From Lepidodermella squamata (lineage: Eukaryota; Gastrotricha), in NCBI GenBank assembly GCA_047495785.1, contig JBLDXI010000066.1, forward strand, positions 248,001 through 312,000: 64,000 bases of DNA, in the 5' to 3' direction. Within the stretch, counting starts at the first letter, position 1. Every line of letters starts with the position of its first letter. This document shows, piece after piece, positions 45,817 through 58,129 of the stretch. The position numbers were made by a program, and so were the translations under genes. The notes under the pieces were generated by a model. It saw only the letters and a program-made list of their open reading frames with translations. It was not told the DNA's origin and did not search any database.

Positions 45817-48800
45817 ATGACTTGCAAAACTTGTTTGCTGGCTAGTTGTATCTTCGCCTTTGCTAACTGCTTGGATGTTTCGAAGATTGAACTGCCACGC
45901 TTGGATAAGCTCGTCGCATTCTGGCCGATGGACGCATATTCTGGTCTTACCGGATTCACGAAAACAAACAAAAAGCTGAACCCGCTGCCGACAAACAGTA
46001 CTTCGGTATTCCACAAGAACGACATATCTAACACAGGGTACTACAGACTGACTAGCGGTGACAGAATAGCTAGTTATTTGGTACCTGGGGCTCCAAGTTC
46101 CTTCACAGTTAGCGTTCATTACTATCGTGATTTCAAATTAGTTGAATTCGTAAACTTGTTCAAGGTTGAACTTAACAACTTATACATAAGAACAGGCCTG
46201 GATAGTTGGTATTTTGTCGGCAGGGATGACTGGGAGTTCGGAAGTTCCGCGGACAGCAACATGATGGCTTACTCATATGACAAGCCGTCGAACACGGCTG
46301 TTATCTATCGAATAAAAACTACTGATCAAAAGTTATCCTCGAAACGATTCGTGATCCCGGGGAAGCTATACGACAATGATACGAGGCGAGAATTTGTTAT
46401 CGGGAAGCGTGAGCAATGGCTGTACCAATTGTATGCCAACACTTTTGAGAATGCAGTTTCTTGTGTATCACTATACGGAACCGCCTTGACTGCGGATGAG
46501 GTTAATTCCCTGTTTCTTACGCCTTGCCGAAATGCCGCGAAGGCGATGATGGGCAAAGTTGAACGAATCGATATGACACTCATACCTCGACGGGAGAATC
46601 TCGTTGGATTTTGGCCGCTGTCATACGATTCGAATTTACTTGGCTGGGACGGGGCCGGTAACGTTATTGTACCCCGCCAGCCTAGCCTCTACAACGCAAA
46701 GCGCGTGAAATTCGAGGGGCCTTACGGTCTGGGTAGTTACTCATGGAATGAAACAGCTACAAATATAGAAGCCCTTGCGAACATGAATATATTTGGCGAG
46801 GTTGCGGCATATGACGGCTTGCCAAAGCCGAGGTCGAGCTTCACCCTCGCGTTCTACATCAAATCAACGTGCAATATCATCGGCGAGGATGGAAAAAGAG
46901 GAATCGTCACTATACTTGATTTCCTCTCCGCCTCGTGTCAAATCGATTATCTAAGGAATAACCGCAGCGTAGTCCGGTTCATGCCGATAAACAAGAAAGC
47001 GACATTTTTGGGCGATCTTGACATGGTTACTTGTGTCGCGAGGTATACTTACACAGGAACGTGGACATTCTTTGCCATAACCTTGAGCGACACTGAAAGA
47101 CTACCGACCCTTTACTCACAAGCTGTTAATTACGAGACGGAACTTACGTCAGGTGATGACCTCTCGAGGAAGAGTTTTTCTTAACTTATTGCAGCGTGTA
47201 CCCTTGATTGCGCAACGATTTTCCTAATATTTGCAAGCAATTTATCCACTTTATTAAATTTATATCTAATGGGGCCAATCGAGAATTTTGGGGCCATACA
47301 TTTGCGAATAATAAGGAGCCTTCTTTCGCAAGTTTTCGAAAGAATTCTGTATAACCATTGTTTAAGGACCCCTGGAGACAAATGTGTATTGCTTTTCTCG
47401 CAAACGGTCTCAATTGAAAATATTCATTAATAGCTCACAGCCGTAAAGACGGGACCACAGTTGCTAATACTGACGGTGGTACCAAATTTCATTAAATTCA
47501 ATAACAATTTTGTTCGGTTTTTACCTGGTTAAGGTTAGGATAGGGTTAGGGTTAGAGGCTGGGGCTTAAAATTGGGGATTTGGAACTGATTGGAATAATT
47601 TGGTACAGAATTCAATGATGTTTGGATCTGAATTCAATAATTCTCTATAATCCCAATACGCATTAATTTCAGATGCTTGCGTTCACGTCAATATTGATTT
47701 CTTGTCGAAAGTCGATGATGAAAGTTTCATGGACAATTTTTCGATGGAGATGGGTATCGATCATCGGTCGGATGCTCCCCGAGGTGATGACACACAATTC
47801 GCGTGCTTCTATTTCTACAACGCAGCGTTGAGTCGTGGGGAAGTGTTCAACCTAAGCAATGCTTGCGGTCGATTGGTTTCACAAGAGACAAAGTACGCAA
47901 GTGGCAACTCCATGGCAGAGCGAATGGTACCTTATTTCGAGCGACAGCAATTCGACTACATCGACAACATGACCTCGATACAAAGGAAATGCGGTCATTT
48001 CAACGCTTCAGTCAATGCCCCTCGAAATGTTGAAAATTTATCGAATTACGATGCCCCTCTGAAGGTGAAAGTGGGCTTCCAAGTGAATGGTCTGAATGAA
48101 ATCGATACTGTAAACGAAATCATAACAGTCAAAGCTTTGATGGTACTGTACTGGCGAGTGAATACATGCCCATGGCTGTCTTCGCTCACTCTACCAACGG
48201 GCAGAAATTTTGAGACCGTCTTTATCGACAATCTCGGCAATCTGTGGAAACCCAAGGTCCGCTTTCTCTCCGCAGCTAATTCTAACATTCAGATGCGGAA
48301 CATGGCTATCAATGACGATTATTTGATGATGATGTCGTCCAAAGTGCCCACTGTCAATAGAACCTTCGACTTTTATTGGCAAAAGGAAGGTTTGTTTGAG
48401 GCGAACTGTGAACTATCGCTTCAATTGTTCCCATTCGACACTCAAACGTGTCATTTCGAATTCTCCCTCGAACGAGACATCAACTTAGTTCGGGTGGATG
48501 ATAGGAGCCTTCTATTCGATTTCAATCAATCCCATTCCGGTGACAGTTGGACCTTAGTTCACAAGGAGAATTCAACAGGGCAGGTTTTTTACAAGGGCTA
48601 CTACGTCTCCACATTTAGACTCTCAGCTAAACTTGCAAGGAATCCACGGTATTACATAAACAACTTCGCAATACCGTCATCGACACTCGCCTCCCTGAAT
48701 ATATTCCTATTTTTGATGCCGCCTGATGCGCCAGACCGTGCTGCATTTTCCGTCACTGTCCTGCTAACTATGACTGTCATGCAAAGTGCTGTTTTAAATG

Positions 48801-49108
48801 AAGTTCCGAAAAAGCCTTACCACACTCTCTTGGGGAAACTGATTCAGAATTTGACTTGGTTTTGCATCGCAGCGACTATCTACAATCTCCTAATTCTGTG
48901 GGTCGCAGCTTCTTACTTTGATCCAACCGTCCCATCGCGACCTCACTTGCGTTTTTTCAACGGAAGAATCGGTTTGGTTCGCATGATTGATTTTTATGCA
49001 TTGCTTTTAGGAATTTCCTTATTTTTGTTTGTTCATTTTCATGTTCTCCGAAACAAGAATCTGGACTATCATTTAGTTATGAAATCATTCAGTCTTGTCG
49101 ATGAGTGA
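45817..49108 (+). CDS. Cys-loop ligand-gated channel with two LamG-like repeats, 1
   Basis: 923 aa in two exons (45817-47152, 47673-49108; intron 520 bp, phase 1). Signal peptide then two LamG/ConA-like repeats: LVAFWPMDAYSGL to FLTPCRNAAK, and LVGFWPLSYDSNLLG to FACFYFYNAALSRGEV with LSNACGRL; the intron lies in repeat 2. The channel begins near residue 570. The Cys-loop CELSLQLFPFDTQTC has the canonical 13-residue spacing. M1 has the conserved Pro (FAIPSST), M2 is SVTVLLTMTVMQ after APDRAA, M3 is WFCIAATIYNLLILWVAA, and M4 is FYALLLGISLFLFVHF. The M3-M4 loop is only about 24 aa, as in bacterial channels. Ligand unknown. AATAAA lies 48 nt after the stop. Confidence 0.88.
47153..47672 (+). 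other. Intron of channel gene 1
   Basis: 520 bp, AT-rich, ending TTAATTTCAG. It contains a short GGTTAGGGTTAG run near 47545, too short to be more than chance. Confidence 0.7.
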
Positions 49109-49155
49109 TAGATCAAAGATATGTATATTAGGTATGTATGTTAAGCATATTGAAC

Positions 49156-49161
49156 AATAAA
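49156..49161 (+). terminator. Polyadenylation signal of channel gene 1
   Basis: AATAAA 48 nt after the stop codon. Confidence 0.6.
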
Positions 49162-49401
49162 AATTAAAATGATGATGAGTCTCTTGGCCGAGACGAAACG
49201 TATACGTATACGTCTAGCCAAACTACTACTAGCCAAAATGATGTTAGCATTGTTTTTCAACATACTATACACAACGCTAAGCAATATTTTGTTTTACGGG
49301 TGTTCCAGGTGCTGGAATCGTGTGCTATTCTCTATTATCGAACAAGAGGCCTGTTGAATTTCGCAGATTAATTCCGCAAGCATCAGAATATGAATACTCG
49401 G

Positions 49402-49817
49402 CTTTTCGATTTTAATTCATATTCCGGTGACAGTTGGACTTTGGTCCATAAGGTGAATTCTACTGGTCAGTATTCCAAAAAGGCCACATCAGGAATATTG
49501 TGATGCCATTGACGCTGGCCCCTCTAACTGAGAGTCTCCTTCTCATGCCCACGATGTACCAAATTGTACTGCTTTGTCTATCACAGTTCTTCTAACTGTG
49601 ACGGTTGTGCAAAGTGGGTTTTCGAATGAAGTTCGGCGAGAAGTCTTACGATACTCTTCTCGGCAAGCTGGTTCAAACTTTGAAGGGGTTTTCCATCGCA
49701 GTGGCAATCTACAATCTCTTATTTCAATGGGTGGAAGCGTCTTACTTCGATCCAAAAGTTCGAGCTTGCGTGCACCTTTTGAAAAAGGGGACTGGGTTGG
49801 CTCGTATTTTTGATTGA
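49402..49817 (+). pseudogene. Decayed Cys-loop channel copy (pre-M1 to M3)
   Basis: Reads LFDFNSYSGDSWTLVHKVNS, then after losses and a frame change a remnant of M2 (LSITVLLTVTVVQSGFSNEV in one frame), then YDTLLGKLVQTLKGFSIAVA and YNLLFQWVEASYFDPKV in another. All blocks match the adjacent intact genes in order. M1 and the end of the ligand-binding domain are rearranged. It sits directly between channel genes 1 and 2, so it is a dead tandem duplicate. Confidence 0.85.
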
Positions 49818-50083
49818 TTCTTACTTTTGATTGATTTTTTTGCATTAGCCTTCTGCTTTTCCGCGCACAAAGAAAATCATAGGTAGAAAGCATTATCATT
49901 TCTGTTGAGGGGGAGCGAGTAGCCAGTTGGTCACATCGTCTCACTGGTCGCGAAGTGGTGCTCCCTGGAACTCGGACTCGTAAATTCTGCCGCAATCGAT
50001 TTTGCGCGCAAATAATTCCAACTTTTCTCATTTTGTCGAAGCGAGGATCCTACTACGATGGGAAAACAAAGCAAGGATCCTCT
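49818..50083. other. Spacer upstream of channel gene 2
   Basis: No gene seen. Short GC-rich stretch near 49905-49970 with weak tRNA-like appearance, not accepted. Confidence 0.4.
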
Positions 50084-50165
50084 ACACAGGAAATTAAACA
50101 TGATCACACCCATCTAGTCGGAGATACAAATTCACGCTTTGAAATGCAATTTTCGTATTATTCCT
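50084..50165 (+). promoter_or_regulatory. Conserved 5' leader of channel gene 2
   Basis: ACACAGGAAATTAAAC, then CTAGTCG and TACAAATTCA to the ATG, closely matching 60921-61002 upstream of gene 3. The conservation extends outside the coding region and begins at a CAG acceptor-like site. Confidence 0.5.
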
Positions 50166-53100
50166 ATGTTACAGATTCACACACTGCCCATGCACTGTTA
50201 TCTCGTGGTGAGCTGTTTGGTTGCATGTACTAACGGCTTGGACGTTTCACAGATCGAGCTACCTCGCTTGGACCAGCTATTGGCCTTTTGGCCCATGGAC
50301 GCATACTCTGGCCTCACCGGCTTTACGAAAAATAACGAAGAGTTGCAACCGCTGCCGACAAACAGCACTTCAAAGTTTAGTAGCAATCATGTCACAAATT
50401 CTGGGTATTACACGCTGACGAGTGGGGACAGAATTGCTTCGTACTCTTTACCCGAAATTCCAAGTTCCTTCACGATTTCTGTTCACACTGGCGACGACCG
50501 CGGCTACGGCTTGATAGGATTCATCGGGCTATTCATGATTAAGCAAAACCGCCTTTCGCTGAGAACAGGGCCGAACAGTTGGTACGAAACACGTCATCCT
50601 GACATTTTGGTTTACACGGATTGCGAAATGAAGGCATTCACCTACGACGAGCCATCGGACACGGTTTATTTCTATGAAACAAGAAGTGGCGATCAGAGCT
50701 TGCATATTGAAAACTACACAGTCCCGAAAAAGCTTTACTACAGAAGCGAAATTCGCCCGCAAGTTGTCATTGGAAAACGGAAAGGATGGCGAATTGAATC
50801 CCCTGAATCGGAGTTCAAAGTATCATGTGTTTCACTGTACGCAGCCGCCTTAACAGCAGAAGAGGTGAAATCGCTGTTTCTCAAGCCATGCCGCAATGCA
50901 GTTAAAGCATCAATGGGTAAAATCGACCGAATCAATATGGCAGACATCCCGCGAACTGAGAATCTTCTTGGATTTTGGCCTATGTCTTACGGCTCGAATT
51001 TAATCGGCTGGGACGGAGCTGGTAACGTCATTATCCCCCGCCAGCCCAGCTCTAACTTAGTGAAACAGATCAAATTCGAAGGGCCGTATGGACAAGGCAG
51101 TTATAAAATGAATTTGAGCCAGGCGAATTTTTGGCCATCATTAGTTGCCTATGACCACTTGCCAAGGCCGCGCTCCGCCTTCACCCTAGCATTCTATATC
51201 AAATCGACGTGCGGTAACAGCGGGATTGTGACCATTCTCGGTTTTCTAACAGTTGAATGTCGTGTTGATATCAACGGCCCACACGTCTCGTTTGCTCCGT
51301 TAACGTCCAGTGGTTATGGGATGGAAACCTTTGCGTATGCAAATGGCACGTCAATGCGCTATAAGCACAACGGAACATGGGCGTTTTTCGCCATTACTTC
51401 AAATAGCGGCGCCCCTGACTGTTCAGTATACACACAAGCTGTGAACTTTGATATTGAACTTGCAGCTAACGGTAAGGAGATCACTTCGCTAAGTTGACAT
51501 CGTTGTTTAAGGCTAAATTAAAAAAAATAGGGATAACTGGTCGATGCATCGCGGGTTATATTTTATTCATGCATAATTAACATTTGAGATTAAAGGTTTG
51601 TTTACCCGCAAGCTAATGAATCCATAAATGAACAATATAGAAATTCAATAATATCTTCATGGTCTGCGGTCTTTGGTCTTGGCTTAAAGACCTAATTTCA
51701 ATTTCGGTCTGAGTCTTGGTCTTACTCTAAACCAAAAAGGTCTGGTCTGGTTAAGACCGAAAAAATGGCATACCGATATTCTGCAGGAAGGAGTCATTCT
51801 GCCTCAAATATGGGATTCTAGCCCTAAACCTGAAACAATTAATGGGAAGAAGTGTTACGCGCACTGAGCAATTAGGATGGGTGGCCTCACGCGGAATAGT
51901 TATAAGTTCAGCTCAAGTTCAAGTAGAGCTCAATTTCGTTTCTTTTCAACATAGATACTTGCATGGACTTCAACAAATATTTTATGACGCCGGTCTCAGG
52001 CATATCAAAGAATTACGTTTCTATAGAAATCGGACTCACAATGTCATTACCGGTCGAGGATACGCAGTTGGAGACGGAAATTGGAGACGGTGCTAAATGG
52101 CCAAACGAGATCTCTGATACTCAGTTCGCTTGCTTCTATTTCTACGACGCAGCCTTGCGAGTTGATGAAATTTACAATCTAAGCAACGCCTGCGGTCGAC
52201 TCATCTCTAAGCAAACAACTTTCTCCAGTGGCAACTCGATCGCCGAGCGAATGGTTCCGTTTTTCGAAAGCCAGCAATTTGACTACATTAACAACTTGAC
52301 TTCACTACAGCGAAATTGTGGTCATTTCAACGCTTCTGTCAATGCACCTCGAAATTATGAAAATGTATCAAACCCCGACGCCCCGCTGAAGGTCAACGTT
52401 GGATTCCAGGTGTCTGGTCTGAATGAAATCGATACAGTTAGAGAAATTATAACGGTAAAAGCATTAATGGTGCTCTACTGGCGGGTGAATACATGCCCTT
52501 GGCTCACATCACCTGCCCTTCCAACTGGCAGAAACTTCGAGACCATCTACATCGACAATCTCGACAATCTGTGGAGGCCTAAGATCCGCTTCCTCTCCGC
52601 AGCAAATTCCAACGTTCAGATGCGGAACATGGCTATCAATGACGATTATTTGATGATGATGTCGTCCAAAGTACCCACTGTCAATAGAACGTTTGATTTT
52701 TATTGGCAAAAAGAAGGTTTGTTTGTGGCGAAATGCGAACTTTCTCTGCAATTGTTCCCATTCGATACACAAATGTGCGATTTCGAATTCTCACTCGAGC
52801 GTAGCATCAACATTGTTCGAGTGGATGACGGAACACTGATGCTGGATTTCAAACCTTCTCATTCTGGAGATAGTTGGACCCTTGTTTCGAAACATAACTC
52901 GACCGGCCAAGTTTTCTACAAGGGATATAATGTGTCAACGTTCAAATTTACAGTCAGACTAGCCAGGATTCCTCGGTATTACGTCAGAAATTTTGTGATT
53001 CCGTCATCGACCCTCGCCTACTTGAATTTGCTTCTTTTCCTAATGCCACCTGATTTACCAGATCGTGCTGCTTTTTCTATCACAGTTCTTTTGACTATGA

Positions 53101-53432
53101 CTGTTGTGCAAAGTGCGGTTTTGAACGAAGTTCCAAAGAAGCCGTACGATACTCTTCTCGGCAAGCTGGTCCAGAGTTTGACGTGGTTTTGTATCGCAGC
53201 AACTATGTACAATTTATTGATTTTATGGCTTGCTGCATCTTTCTTTGACCCGCTGGCGAATTCAAGGCCTCAGCCACGTTTTATCAACGGACATGTAGGA
53301 TTGGTTCGCGTTATTGACAGCTGCTTCTTCATTTTCGGCATTTTCCTATTCCTTCTCGTACACTTTTGCGTTTTGCACATTCCAAATCTAGACCCTGGCC
53401 TGGTTTTCAGAGCATTCAATTTATTCGATTAG
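50166..53432 (+). CDS. Cys-loop ligand-gated channel with two LamG-like repeats, 2
   Basis: 927 aa in two exons (50166-51471, 51955-53432; phase 1, same site as gene 1). I chose the ATG at 50166 over 50139 because MLQIHTLPMHCYLVVSCLVA aligns with the start of gene 3 and makes a good signal peptide. LamG-like repeats: LLAFWPMDAYSGL to FLKPCRNAVK, and LLGFWPMSYGSNLIG to FACFYFYDAALRVDEI. Cys-loop CELSLQLFPFDTQMC. M2 region LPDRAAFSITVLLTMTVVQ. The M3-M4 loop is about as short as in gene 1. The ligand-binding domain is very close to gene 1 (long identical runs such as MRNMAINDDYLMMMSSKVP), while the LamG repeats differ more. Confidence 0.88.
51472..51954 (+). other. Intron of channel gene 2
   Basis: 483 bp. 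It includes a stretch of GGTCT/GGTCTT near-repeats at about 51660-51750. Nothing else recognised. Confidence 0.6.
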
Positions 53433-54136
53433 CTTTTAAAGAAAGAAAGTTTTTGTTATGATTGATGACTTTCTGAAACTGATTTATGATAACAAGTTAG
53501 AAAAAAATATTGCCCCAATGTCTCAAACCTTTGAAACCCTTGGAATATGACTCATTTTACTTCGATTGCTATTCACGAATCTTTGTATTGTTTCAGTTAG
53601 AGGGTGTGATCTCTGATAAATCTGAGAAATGATTCATTTCATCGCTTTTATCGCGAAGTCATTAAATGGCATAGTGGAATGGAAAACACACTACAAATGA
53701 TCGGTTTCTTTCTTGGTAGCACTCGGTAGCAATTACTTCTAGAGCTTCAACCAATAAAAACCAGAATAAAAAAAACAATATGATCAACTGGTTTCTGCCA
53801 ATGAATAGCAACCGAAAAAGTTCATAGTATATTTGTAGTCATCGTAGGGCAAAGAGACCGCGGTAGACCGCAAACCACTTGGAGGACTTCCATCATTTTA
53901 GCTGTTAGTCATTGCGCTTCCATTTCGATTGCTATTCGGCATTTTTGCAAATCACCTATTCGAAAGGTGACGACCTATCCGGAGACTCAAAACCCGCGTC
54001 TCTCCCACTGACTTTTTCTGCTGCAAACAAAATTAGGGGCCAGATATTGACTTTCCTCTACGCACCATTGCCTATTTTGCCTGCACTCGAAGGATGTTGC
54101 GAGACCTGCCACTTGCATGTCTGCATGCTGAGAAAT
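53433..54136. other. Downstream region of channel gene 2
   Basis: No gene seen. AATAAA-like sequence near 53753 may end the gene 2 transcript. Confidence 0.45.
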
Positions 54137-54212
54137 GCCGGGGGAACCCCCGTACTGTCGCCGTTCGTGTCGTGGACATCTTTATTTCTTTGTTTGTTTG
54201 TTTGTATGCGCA
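54137..54212 (+). repeat. R1 repeat copy
   Basis: GCCGGGGGAACCCCCGTACT, then CTGTCGCCGTTCGTGTCGTG and a TTTG/TTTC tract, ending at TATGCGCACA. Same order as 45366-45450. Confidence 0.65.
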
Positions 54213-54934
54213 CATGTGCAATGCTTGACTACACGCCTACGTACACGCCTACATAACGCAATGTGCAAACCATGACTACCCGCCTACATCACTCCACAGC
54301 CAAAAAAGAAGTCATTCCAACCACTAGCCACTGGAACCTTAAATTGCCGGGTGAACCTTTGCGCACGGACGGAAAATAATTGCTTCTTGTTTCGCGATTT
54401 TCGCGAGTTTCGCGAGTTCACACTTCACACAGCGCTCACATCATACAAGAACATCATACAAGCCCACGTGATACGAACTAAACCGTAAACCGTAGCCAAA
54501 AAGTTCATGCCGTCGTGAATGTTCGAATTTCGAATAGTTTAAGCAATGAAGTGGTGCAGGACAGCTCGTTCAGAACCCGTGTGTTTTACTGTAACTTTTC
54601 TTGCCGCTTGCCGAAGTTTTACGAAGTCTAACGAACGTTTGCCGTGAAAGCCTCGTAAAACTGCGGTAAAATTTACATTACATACGTGCGGGACAGTAGC
54701 TCGTTCGAAACCGTGTACTTCGATGCTCCGGAGTCAATGATATCCACTCTCGTTGCTCTGAGGTAACCATGGCGTCGCTAGGAGACGTGTCTGCATTAGA
54801 CCTGGTCCCAATCAATGAGGCTTTACCGGTGTTTTCCTCGACAGTCGTCGCCGAAATTAGACGCGTGGAAGTCGGCTTGTTGCGTTGCTGCTGCCGTTTG
54901 AGCACGACGGCGCCATGGTTGTCTTAGAGCAATG
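54213..54934. other. Region between R1 copy and LTR-like repeat
   Basis: No supported gene. Two related short blocks (GGACAGCTCGTTCAGAACC at about 54563 and GGACAGTAGCTCGTTCGAAA at about 54692) show a small internal duplication. Confidence 0.45.
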
Positions 54935-55122
54935 TGTCAGGATCTAGAACCTTCTATGCTCTGGAACCTTCCATGTTCTGGAACCTTCCATGCTCTGGAA
55001 CCTTCCATGTTCCAGATTATTCAATAGACATTTATAAGGACATTTTGCTTTCTGTTAGCTTCAGATCGTACAGTGCGTTTCAGAATTATATGCCCAGTAC
55101 TTCCTTGTTTGTGTTGTTTTTT
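54935..55122 (+). mobile_element. LTR-like repeat, copy 1
   Basis: Begins TGTCAGGATCTAGAACC and is nearly identical to 59879-60032 up to TTGTTTGTGTTGTTTTTT, differing mainly by two extra internal CTGGAACCTTCCATG units. The TG start and placement of copy 2 directly after a gag-like ORF point to a retrotransposon LTR. It stands alone here, like a solo or truncated LTR. Confidence 0.6.
54949..55014 (+). promoter_or_regulatory. Heat-shock-element-like array in the LTR
   Basis: Repeated GAAccTTC units: four GAAnnTTC dimers plus an extra TTC making TTCtgGAAccTTC at 54976-54988, a perfect three-unit nTTCnnGAAnnTTC heat-shock element. The second LTR copy keeps two GAAnnTTC dimers. Motif match only; HSF binding is inferred. 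Confidence 0.5.
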
Positions 55123-56586
55123 CTTATGTTAAGAATATTCACCATATTCACGTTGCTGTTGCTATTATTATTATGAGGTCAGCAATACGCATTTACGCAC
55201 AAAGTGAAGAATGGAGCGATATTTGCGATATCGTGGAAATTTACTCTCTTAACAAGCAAAAGCATTCATTTCAAAGCCGGAAACCACAATCTGAATAAGC
55301 AATTAATACCGTATTACCGCGCTTGATACGTCATGTCGATATGAATTTGCGTCAAAAGAAATCAATTCGAAAAAAAGTATCGCCATTTGACACTGTAGTC
55401 GTAACTGAAATTCGCCATTCCTATTACGCGCAAGGAATTATGCCGATATTCAGCAGTCAACGGTACGCCGTGGCAGGACTTGGCAAGCGACAGTAAGCGG
55501 CGCTAGCTTGGAGGAAGGAATCATTCCTCGAAGGGCGGCAGGGCGTCGCAGCTTATTTCAGCCTCAATTTTGCTATAATAAAATCGTAAAGCGCGCTTGT
55601 AAGTTAGAAACTGAAGCAGTATTACCCCATTCGTAATGAAACCTGCCGGCGGCCCGCCGCCTTGCAGCGCCAGTTCCGCTCCCCTCACAGCGCTAGTCCC
55701 GCTCTTTCTCGCGCGCACAATAGAATGACTACAACTACTACAAGTCACGATTTTATGGCGCCAAGCCGCACAAGAAGAGCTAGAAATTGATTGATAAAAT
55801 TTCTCATTTTGATCCGTTTCTGTGTGCCTGTATTTTTTCTGAATCTCCCCAAAATTTTCCGAATTTTTCAAAAATTGTCTAAAGCTTCCTAAATTATTGA
55901 TACCGAAAATGTGTTATCGACAAAGAAAGCCAGATCTACTCACATATTTGTTAATTTCTCGGGCGCGCTATTGATACCGCTATTATTGCAACCAATTGCT
56001 TCAGATTAGTGACAATAATTATCAAATGACCGCGCGCTCTCGCGCTCTTTATTTAATAACCAACTCGCTACAAGATTGTCTTCATTCTTCCTCGGCGACG
56101 AAAAAACCCTTACCTCTCGACAGTTTCGTTGTATCTGAAATACTACGAAATTTCGTTATATCAAAAAAATACATCTACATGTCGTATTAAGCGCCGTAAT
56201 ACGTTGTGTGGGTTTGACTAAGTTATTAAATATCTTATAAAATTTCGTTTTAATTGGAAATAAGAACTTTGATAGCTGAACAAGGAGGAAATCGCTTATG
56301 GTTCCTACATCTCCTCATTCACCTCTCAACATTTCAAGAACATTTAAATCTCAAGATAAAATATCGCAATAAAAATAAGTTGAATTTTCAAGCTCAATAA
56401 TTGTCTCATTCTCATCACTTACTTAATCTTAATGAAGAAGAAAAAAACGTTAATGAGCCCCCCGCTAAACATCCTTAAGAGATAGCAATTATGCCATTTT
56501 TATGAGGCTGCAATAAAAAAGCTATGTTCGTATTCCAATGCGCCCAAACATATAACTGTTGGGCATATAATTTTGAAACGCACTGT
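55123..56586. other. Intergenic repeat-rich region
   Basis: No supported gene. A GC-rich stretch at about 55640-55730 is flanked by AT-rich DNA. No ORF shows recognisable domains. Confidence 0.4.
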
Positions 56587-56633
56587 ATTGGCAACAGCAG
56601 CAGCAAAGCTGCCGCAGTAGCGCCGGGGGAACC
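56587..56633 (-). repeat. R2 repeat copy, inverted
   Basis: ATTGGCAACAGCAGCAGC through GCCGCAGTAGCGCCGGGGGA to ACC. The reverse complement of the R2 module at 45459-45507 and 60676-60722, with one small change. Confidence 0.65.
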
Positions 56634-57020
56634 TTTGAGACTGACGACTGACGAGAACAATGATGGTAGTTCTACCTGTAAACTATCGGGTTAGGCCTGA
56701 ATCGAGCCTGCTGTAATCTCTATGCATGCCAAGACCAAGAATCACCGCAACCTTTCCATAACCTCACGCAACGGCACCACTTAGCGGAAGGCGTTACCTC
56801 CCAAGGTTACCTCATAGCAGCGTTGAATGCGCCACACAAACTCGCTTGGCAAGCGACAGCAGTGCTTGAGGGCGGAGACTCTGGCGTAGTAGTTGTAGGA
56901 CGGACTCTCAAGATGGCGTCCTGCGCCGTGCCAAAGGTGCTGGGCAAACGGAGGAGACCGCAGTTGTGCACATTATGTACAAAAGAGGTGACACCCCTAG
57001 CACCATGCATACCGTACATA

Positions 57021-57215
57021 CAGTACTTTTTGGCTTATTCGGACTTGCATAGGCCGGACTTCGCCTAATTCGGACGGATTCAGGTGGCTCGTGCCGGAAT
57101 TGTGGACTTTACATATAAAACGCATTGCTTTATCCGGACTTCGTAATCCGGACGTTTACATAAGTCGGACCATTTTTGACCGGTTTTAAGGTTTAAAAGT
57201 TCGGATTATGGACAA
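57021..57215 (+). mobile_element. Possible pogo/Tigger-like DNA transposon end
   Basis: TA then CAGTACTTTTTGGC starts a block with seven TCGGACTT/CCGGAC-like units within 190 bp (at about 57040, 57054, 57071, 57137, 57151, 57172 and 57206). A TA target followed by CAGT and CGGAC-type subterminal repeats is typical of pogo-like Tc1/mariner elements. No transposase or opposite terminus was found. Confidence 0.35.
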
Positions 57216-58129
57216 AAATTAAGACTAAAACGCGCGCAAACGCGCCTAACAGCGGGCGCCACTTAGAGCATGCGGATGATGTGACTATGATTAGTCACTC
57301 ACAGACGCGGATACACACTCTCACTCGCTCACACACAAACACGTGGCTCGCGCAATAAATTTACGAACACGCACGAAATAAATTTCTTAACGCTGCTTCA
57401 AATATCTTGAAAAACTTCATAAGCGCAACTAAGCACTCATCTCTACATGCCACCTAAGAAAACCGTAACGACCAAGGCCACCTCCCGCCGCTGTCCAGGT
57501 ACCGATTCAAAAATCGTTGAGGTCATCCTAGCCGAGGCTAATCTTGAAAGCAGTGCGCGAAGTAGGATCCTCGAACTAGGAGGTATTTTCGGGCCCCAAT
57601 TTTATGACCAAAGGGTCCCCCCTGTGGTTTTTTGGCGGTTTTTCCACTTTGGCGTGCCGAACTGGGGGGTACGATACCCCTCATTCCCCCCGTACTTCAC
57701 GCCCTGCTTGAAAGTGAACAATCAATCTATGCGAAGAATTCAGGGTGATAGCAGCCCAAGAGCCTAAGAGCAACAGATTCGGTCAACGGCGTAATGAGTT
57801 TCAACAACTGATCGAGTAACCTATGAGCAACATCGACAGACAGCGCAAGGACGCCGCCATCCCCGAGCTTCATAGGGCAGGCCGAACGCTTCGGCCAGTA
57901 CCTTTAAAGACTCCTGAGTAGCTGCCACGCTTCATGTTGGCTGTTAGAGCGCCTACCTTCTACAAAAAGACGGTTAGTAATATCGCATCTCAAAATGGGG
58001 CGCCAGGATCGATGTAATGAAATGACCGCACGTGAGACGGTCTCCAATCTACCACCAACTTCGTCACGTAGCTTGCTCCCAGTACGATACGGCTGTAATG
58101 TAAAGGGTGGTTAACTAGTTTTAGATCAA
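57216..58129. other. Region after the possible transposon end
   Basis: A 106-codon plus-strand ORF (57447-57767, starts MPPKKTVTTKATSRRC) has a basic N-terminus but no recognisable domain. It could be a remnant of a mobile-element protein. Nothing else is supported. Confidence 0.35.

Noticed and set aside
47533-47565. TTAGGG-like telomeric repeat
   Set aside because: Only about two imperfect units inside an intron, too short for an interstitial telomere.
49905-49975. Possible tRNA or SINE head upstream of channel gene 2
   Set aside because: A weak A-box-like TAGCCAGTTGG is present, but there is no acceptable B box or cloverleaf.
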